Source: AP-16 sp046727735
GTDB taxonomy: Bacteria > Pseudomonadota > Alphaproteobacteria > Rhizobiales > Xanthobacteraceae
NCBI GenBank assembly: GCA_046727735.1
Contig: JBKPDF010000025.1
Location: forward strand, 40,151-104,150
DNA: 64,000 bases
Reading direction: 5' to 3'
The translations under genes and the position numbers were made by a program. Position 1 is the first letter of the stretch. Every line of letters begins with the position of its first letter. The notes beneath the pieces are model-generated. The model saw nothing but the letters and a program-made list of their open reading frames with translations. It was not told the origin of the DNA and searched no databases. This document shows, piece by piece, positions 60,844 to 64,000 of this stretch.

Positions 60844-62333
60844 GCCCGCCTCCGCTCGCGGAAAGGTCGAAGCAGCTCTGTGATGCTGTTCCAAAGTTCC
60901 ACATCGCGGCCGTCGGGATCTCGGTAGGTCTCGGGATAGCGATACACGTGCGCGTTGGTTCGCAGCTCGAAACCGTCGAGTACCAGACGAGATGCTTCGG
61001 CCATCGCCGCACGCATCTCCGACACTGCATGATCGATTTGGTCGGATGGCGCCTGGATTAGGACCGCATCATGCACCGGTGCGCAAATGTCGACGCCACG
61101 CTCAAAGCCGAGAATGCACGCGATCCGCAGCATCTCCCCGCCCGCGCTCTGCACAGGCCAGTTCCTGAACATATTCGGCTTGGCGCTCGCGACGGCGTGG
61201 ACCCGCCAGCCGAACATCGTCGTGTTACGACCAGTCAGAATGGTCTGGTCTACTTGTGCATCTGACCATTCCCAGAACCGCGGGTAGGTGTCGCGATGGC
61301 ATTGCAGCAGTTCCCGGGCTTCAAATCCGAAGATGCCTAGGCGGTCGGCCAGGGAATGCTCGGCTAGTCCATAGGCGGTCCCGAGCACGACCGGCTTGAA
61401 GCGGTCGCGGTCGGCCTTGTGCGTTTCCTTGGTGGCGTCGGGCGGGATCAAGCCCGCCTGCTTGCCGAAGCTCAGGTAGACATCGCCGGAGCGATAGGCA
61501 TCCAGCATCAAAGGATCGCCCGAGAGCACGGCCATGATGCCCGGCTCCTGCGCACTCCAATCAAGGTACGCAACGGCCCACCCCGGCGGCGGCTTGATCA
61601 GGCGCCGCATCCAGACGTGCGGCCCGAAGATGAACTTGACGTTCGATGGCTGATTTCGGCCCGTGCGCGAGCGGTATGCCGACAGCAGCGCCCGATTGCG
61701 GCCATCGGCGCCGACCTGCACATCATTCAGGCGCATCTTGGAGAGTGTCGAGCGCAGCTGCTGCAGCGGCATCAGGACTGGGTGCGCCTTGGCCTGCTGG
61801 CGAAAGTACTCATCAGTCAGGTCGAGCCGCCCGGTCGGAGTGTGTCGCCATGCGATGCCGTGCCGTTTCAGGTAATCGGCGAACGCCGCCAGATTGAACG
61901 ACCGCCCCTTAAAGACGCGGTAGGCCGCATTAGTGCGCTCGATCAGGCTGTCCTGGATGTCGTCCCAGTGCTCACGCAGCAGCTCGAGCATCGGCACGTC
62001 GATCGGCACTCCGATCCATTCCATGCGTGCGGCCGCGGTCATGTAGCGGCCGCGCAGCAACGCCCGCGGCAGGTCGATCCCGTCTTGCATCTGCTGCAGT
62101 AGCCGCTCCAGGGATATGACGTCTTCCAGGCAATAGCCGGTGATGGCGGCGCGATCATCGGCGCTCCAGGGGCCGCCGGTCATCACCAAATCACGCATGT
62201 GGCTCTTCGAGCGCAGTTCCTTGGCGACCATACAAACCGGTTCGGGACGATTGCCGCCCCTGGCCACAAACTCAAAGTCGTACGCAGTGATCTCGCGAAA
62301 ATCATCAAAACGAATGTCGTTCTTGAAAGTCAT
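60840..62333 (-). CDS. Phage-type family A DNA polymerase with internally deleted exonuclease domain
   Basis: A 497-residue polymerase. Exo I is intact (Asp19 and Glu21 in AYDFEFVARG) and Exo III is intact (Tyr67-x3-Asp71 in GYCLEDVISL), but only about 45 residues separate them, so the segment with Exo II is missing. Polymerase motifs: RTGRNQPSNVKF, motif A Asp258 in AYLDWSAQEPG, motif B Arg309-x3-Lys313-x7-Tyr321-Gly322, motif C His421-Asp422 in PVHDAVLIQ, where the usual Glu is Ala. Polymerisation seems possible; proofreading probably is not. Middle gene of the operon. Confidence 0.92.
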   Translation of the reverse strand: MTFKNDIRFDDFREITAYDFEFVARGGNRPEPVCMVAKELRSKSHMRDLVMTGGPWSADDRAAITGYCLEDVISLERLLQQMQDGIDLPRALLRGRYMTAAARMEWIGVPIDVPMLELLREHWDDIQDSLIERTNAAYRVFKGRSFNLAAFADYLKRHGIAWRHTPTGRLDLTDEYFRQQAKAHPVLMPLQQLRSTLSKMRLNDVQVGADGRNRALLSAYRSRTGRNQPSNVKFIFGPHVWMRRLIKPPPGWAVAYLDWSAQEPGIMAVLSGDPLMLDAYRSGDVYLSFGKQAGLIPPDATKETHKADRDRFKPVVLGTAYGLAEHSLADRLGIFGFEARELLQCHRDTYPRFWEWSDAQVDQTILTGRNTTMFGWRVHAVASAKPNMFRNWPVQSAGGEMLRIACILGFERGVDICAPVHDAVLIQAPSDQIDHAVSEMRAAMAEASRLVLDGFELRTNAHVYRYPETYRDPDGRDVELWNSITELLRPFRERRRA

Positions 62334-62392
62334 CAGTAGCCCCCTGAAATGAGAGAAGGCGCCCGACCTGGAGCGCCTTCCCGAGTTGGAAA

Positions 62393-63220
62393 TCAGTCCC
62401 TAGCCGCAAGCAGCTTCATGACCGGATGGTCATAGCCGGTGATGAGCTTGCCGCGGTCGAAGAACGCCTTCTCGACGATCTCGTCCATCGTCAGATCGGG
62501 CCAGATCGGATCACGGCTTTTTTCGCCGTCGCGCTGGCGCCGCACCTTGTAGCCGCCGCTAGCGCGATCGGGGATCAGCCGCACCCATTCCGTCATTCCG
62601 ATGTGTGCAGCTTCGTCGGCGGTGCGGCTCCAGTCGTTCCATTTGCCATCACCATCGGGCTGTTTCACGGGCCAGACGCGCACTGACTTGCTCAGCCGCG
62701 GCATGACCACATAGAGCGTGTAGCGATGTGCTTCCGTGAACAGCAGATCGCTCTGCATCTCGTAGGACAGAATATAAAACCCGTCGTCGATCTCGTCCTT
62801 GAGCTGGAGCCCGGCCACTTGCAGGCGATACTCGGCGTCCGGCCGCACCCGGAACCAGGTCTGGCCGTGCGGCTTGCCGACCGGGATTGCGAGCTGCTCA
62901 TCGGCGGTGGCGTTCTCCACCGTGGCCGGATCCAAGCGGATCGATGCGATCGAGTGTTTCGGCTTGCTCTCGCCGACGACGGAGAGCTTGGGTTCGGCGT
63001 CGATCCGCACCTTGGTGCGTACGGGTTCGGTCGGCTCCGGCTTGGCGTTCTCGCCGACCTGAGCGGCCTGAACCCGATCGACAGTGCCGTTGTTGTCGCC
63101 CTCATCCATTTCCGATGCGGACGGTGCGTCGGGATCGGGTGCGAATTGTGCCCCATTGCGAGCCTTGATCTCGTCGGTGTCAATGATGCGATTCAGATTT
63201 TCAGTGCTTTTTGCTGCCAC
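62393..63220 (-). CDS. Hypothetical 275-residue protein upstream of the polymerase
   Basis: Start at the GTG at 63220, which has an AGGGGGAG site. Residues 1-100 are acidic and low-complexity; the rest is a folded domain: GQTWFRVRPDAEYRLQVAGLQL, GFYILSYEMQSDLL, LSKSVRVWPVKQPDGDGKWNDW, MTEWVRLIPDRASGGYKVRRQ, then DPIWPDLTMDEIVEKAF and YDHPVMKLLAARD. The repeated Trp and Pro pattern suggests a conserved phage or plasmid protein, possibly a DNA- or polymerase-binding factor. Family not known to me. It lies 59 bases before the polymerase gene. Confidence 0.78.
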   Translation of the reverse strand: MAAKSTENLNRIIDTDEIKARNGAQFAPDPDAPSASEMDEGDNNGTVDRVQAAQVGENAKPEPTEPVRTKVRIDAEPKLSVVGESKPKHSIASIRLDPATVENATADEQLAIPVGKPHGQTWFRVRPDAEYRLQVAGLQLKDEIDDGFYILSYEMQSDLLFTEAHRYTLYVVMPRLSKSVRVWPVKQPDGDGKWNDWSRTADEAAHIGMTEWVRLIPDRASGGYKVRRQRDGEKSRDPIWPDLTMDEIVEKAFFDRGKLITGYDHPVMKLLAARD

Positions 63221-63461
63221 GGTTTTCTCCCCCTGTTGGCATGGTGATGCGACCAATGACAAAAGCCGTGCGGGCGCGTCGGTCGCGGCACGTGCAGGCA
63301 CGGTGGTGGAAGCGATTTTGTTTTGGAGCTTCTGGTGGGATTGCTAAATAACATCAGCTGATGACTTTCTTGCTTGGCGGCGGGAAACTTCGGCGGACAT
63401 TCGAGATCTCCCGAAAACGGCCCGCTTTCACGAGCGGGCCGTTTTCACATTTCGGTTTCGG

Positions 63462-63665
63462 TTAGGCGGCAGGCCGCTGTGGCATCGTGCTAAGCATTTG
63501 CGCGGCACGAATGCGATCAACTACCCAGCGGCGGCCAAGCAGCACGCCCGGCAAACTGCCTTCCTGTAGTGAGATGCGAACTCGCTTGGGGGCTACACCG
63601 TGCTCACGTGCCCACTCGGCAGCACCCACAAAACGTTGGCTTTCCGGTATTTGGTCGATGTGCAT
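63462..63665 (-). CDS. Small excisionase-like DNA-binding protein
   Basis: A 67-residue protein. GAAEWAREHGVAPKRVRISLQEGSLPGVLLGRRWVVDR has the helix-turn-wing pattern of AlpA/excisionase-type MerR-like proteins, with the GRRWVV wing strand. It is the first gene of the minus-strand operon. In related elements such proteins direct excision or control early transcription. Confidence 0.75.
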   Translation of the reverse strand: MHIDQIPESQRFVGAAEWAREHGVAPKRVRISLQEGSLPGVLLGRRWVVDRIRAAQMLSTMPQRPAA

Positions 63666-64000
63666 ATTTCTCTCCCTTTCGGATCGACGGATTATTTAGC
63701 GTGCGATTTTGGTACTAAGACCAAGTTGTTGATCTTTCCGCATCCGAAACGTTTACAGACGTGATTTTTATGGAGAAATAGACATCTTATTCGTTACGGT
63801 TCCCTGACAGTCTAGGCATAAAAGCACCCTGACGGCACACACCCAGGGTTCGGGCTCGACTATTTGATGCTGGTGCCGCTCGACACAAATGTCCGAACGG
63901 TGTGAGACGGTTTGCGCGCGCTCGAAACGGGCGGTTAGGTTCGGGGGGTTTACGCCGCCGTGATTGGTACTGTGGAGCACATACTTGTTGCTGTGGAGCC
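63666..64000. other. Right-edge spacer
   Basis: Upstream of the excisionase-like gene and A/T-richer at its left end, so it probably carries the operon promoter. A 70-residue minus frame (63768-63980) has two Cys (LLCLDCQ) but no family features, and I do not call it. The element continues beyond the window. Confidence 0.4.

Noticed and set aside
63768..63980. A 70-residue minus-strand frame at the right edge
   Set aside because: No ribosome site or family pattern; the region looks like a promoter spacer.

Overview
The window is GC-rich DNA from an alphaproteobacterium, most likely Hyphomicrobiales of the Bradyrhizobium/Xanthobacteraceae kind. The evidence is gene content read directly from the translations: phosphatidylcholine synthase, DUF1236 and DUF3309 proteins, CsbD, an IalB-type protein, ABC_sub_bind-type solute-binding proteins, a Ku protein and the recG / sdhE-mfd / glmS neighbourhood. 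No rRNA, tRNA or CRISPR array was found.

Layout. 1-6.8 kb: a ribonuclease Z-like hydrolase cut by the left edge, small envelope/stress proteins, Ku, a single-domain response regulator and an MFS permease. 6.8-8.8 kb: a relic-rich spacer around an orphan solute-binding protein. 8.8-31 kb: mostly ordinary chromosome. It holds small stress proteins, a methyltransferase / MetX-like pair, a deleted rimO relic, an HSL-type hydrolase, quinone oxidoreductase, RraA-like protein, phosphatidylcholine synthase, UbiH-type hydroxylase, PAP2 phosphatase, malyl-CoA-lyase-like enzyme, HspQ, IalB, a YejA-like binding protein, a broken acyl-CoA synthetase relic, a FrnE-like DsbA and the sdhE-mfd pair.

31.0-49.5 kb looks accessory. 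In relatives known to me, recG lies directly divergent from sdhE-mfd, but here about 18.5 kb separates them. The segment carries a NitT/TauT ABC transporter, an HxlR regulator divergent from a pirin with an inverted repeat between them, a second pirin, a secreted alpha/beta hydrolase, an IS5-family relic, short repeats, an orphan LivK-type binding protein, and a PAS protein plus SulP transporter lying between two direct copies of a roughly 560 bp segment. The first copy holds a broken methyltransferase start; the second holds the intact gene. A Tat-type nitroreductase-like protein, a stand-alone E2-type acyltransferase and a membrane methyltransferase follow.

49.5-54.5 kb returns to the conserved backbone: recG, a DUF502 membrane protein and glmS. 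From about 54.6 kb to the right edge a second accessory element begins: an AddB/RecB-like protein that has lost its C-terminal nuclease residues, a helix-turn-helix protein whose ribosome binding site sits in a perfect hairpin, and a compact minus-strand operon (63.7 to 58.4 kb) encoding an excisionase-like protein, an unknown 275-residue protein, a family A DNA polymerase with a deleted exonuclease segment, a winged-helix-like protein, two small proteins and a PcfJ-like protein. This operon is the best candidate for an undescribed system, probably the replication or control module of a mobile element that extends past the window.
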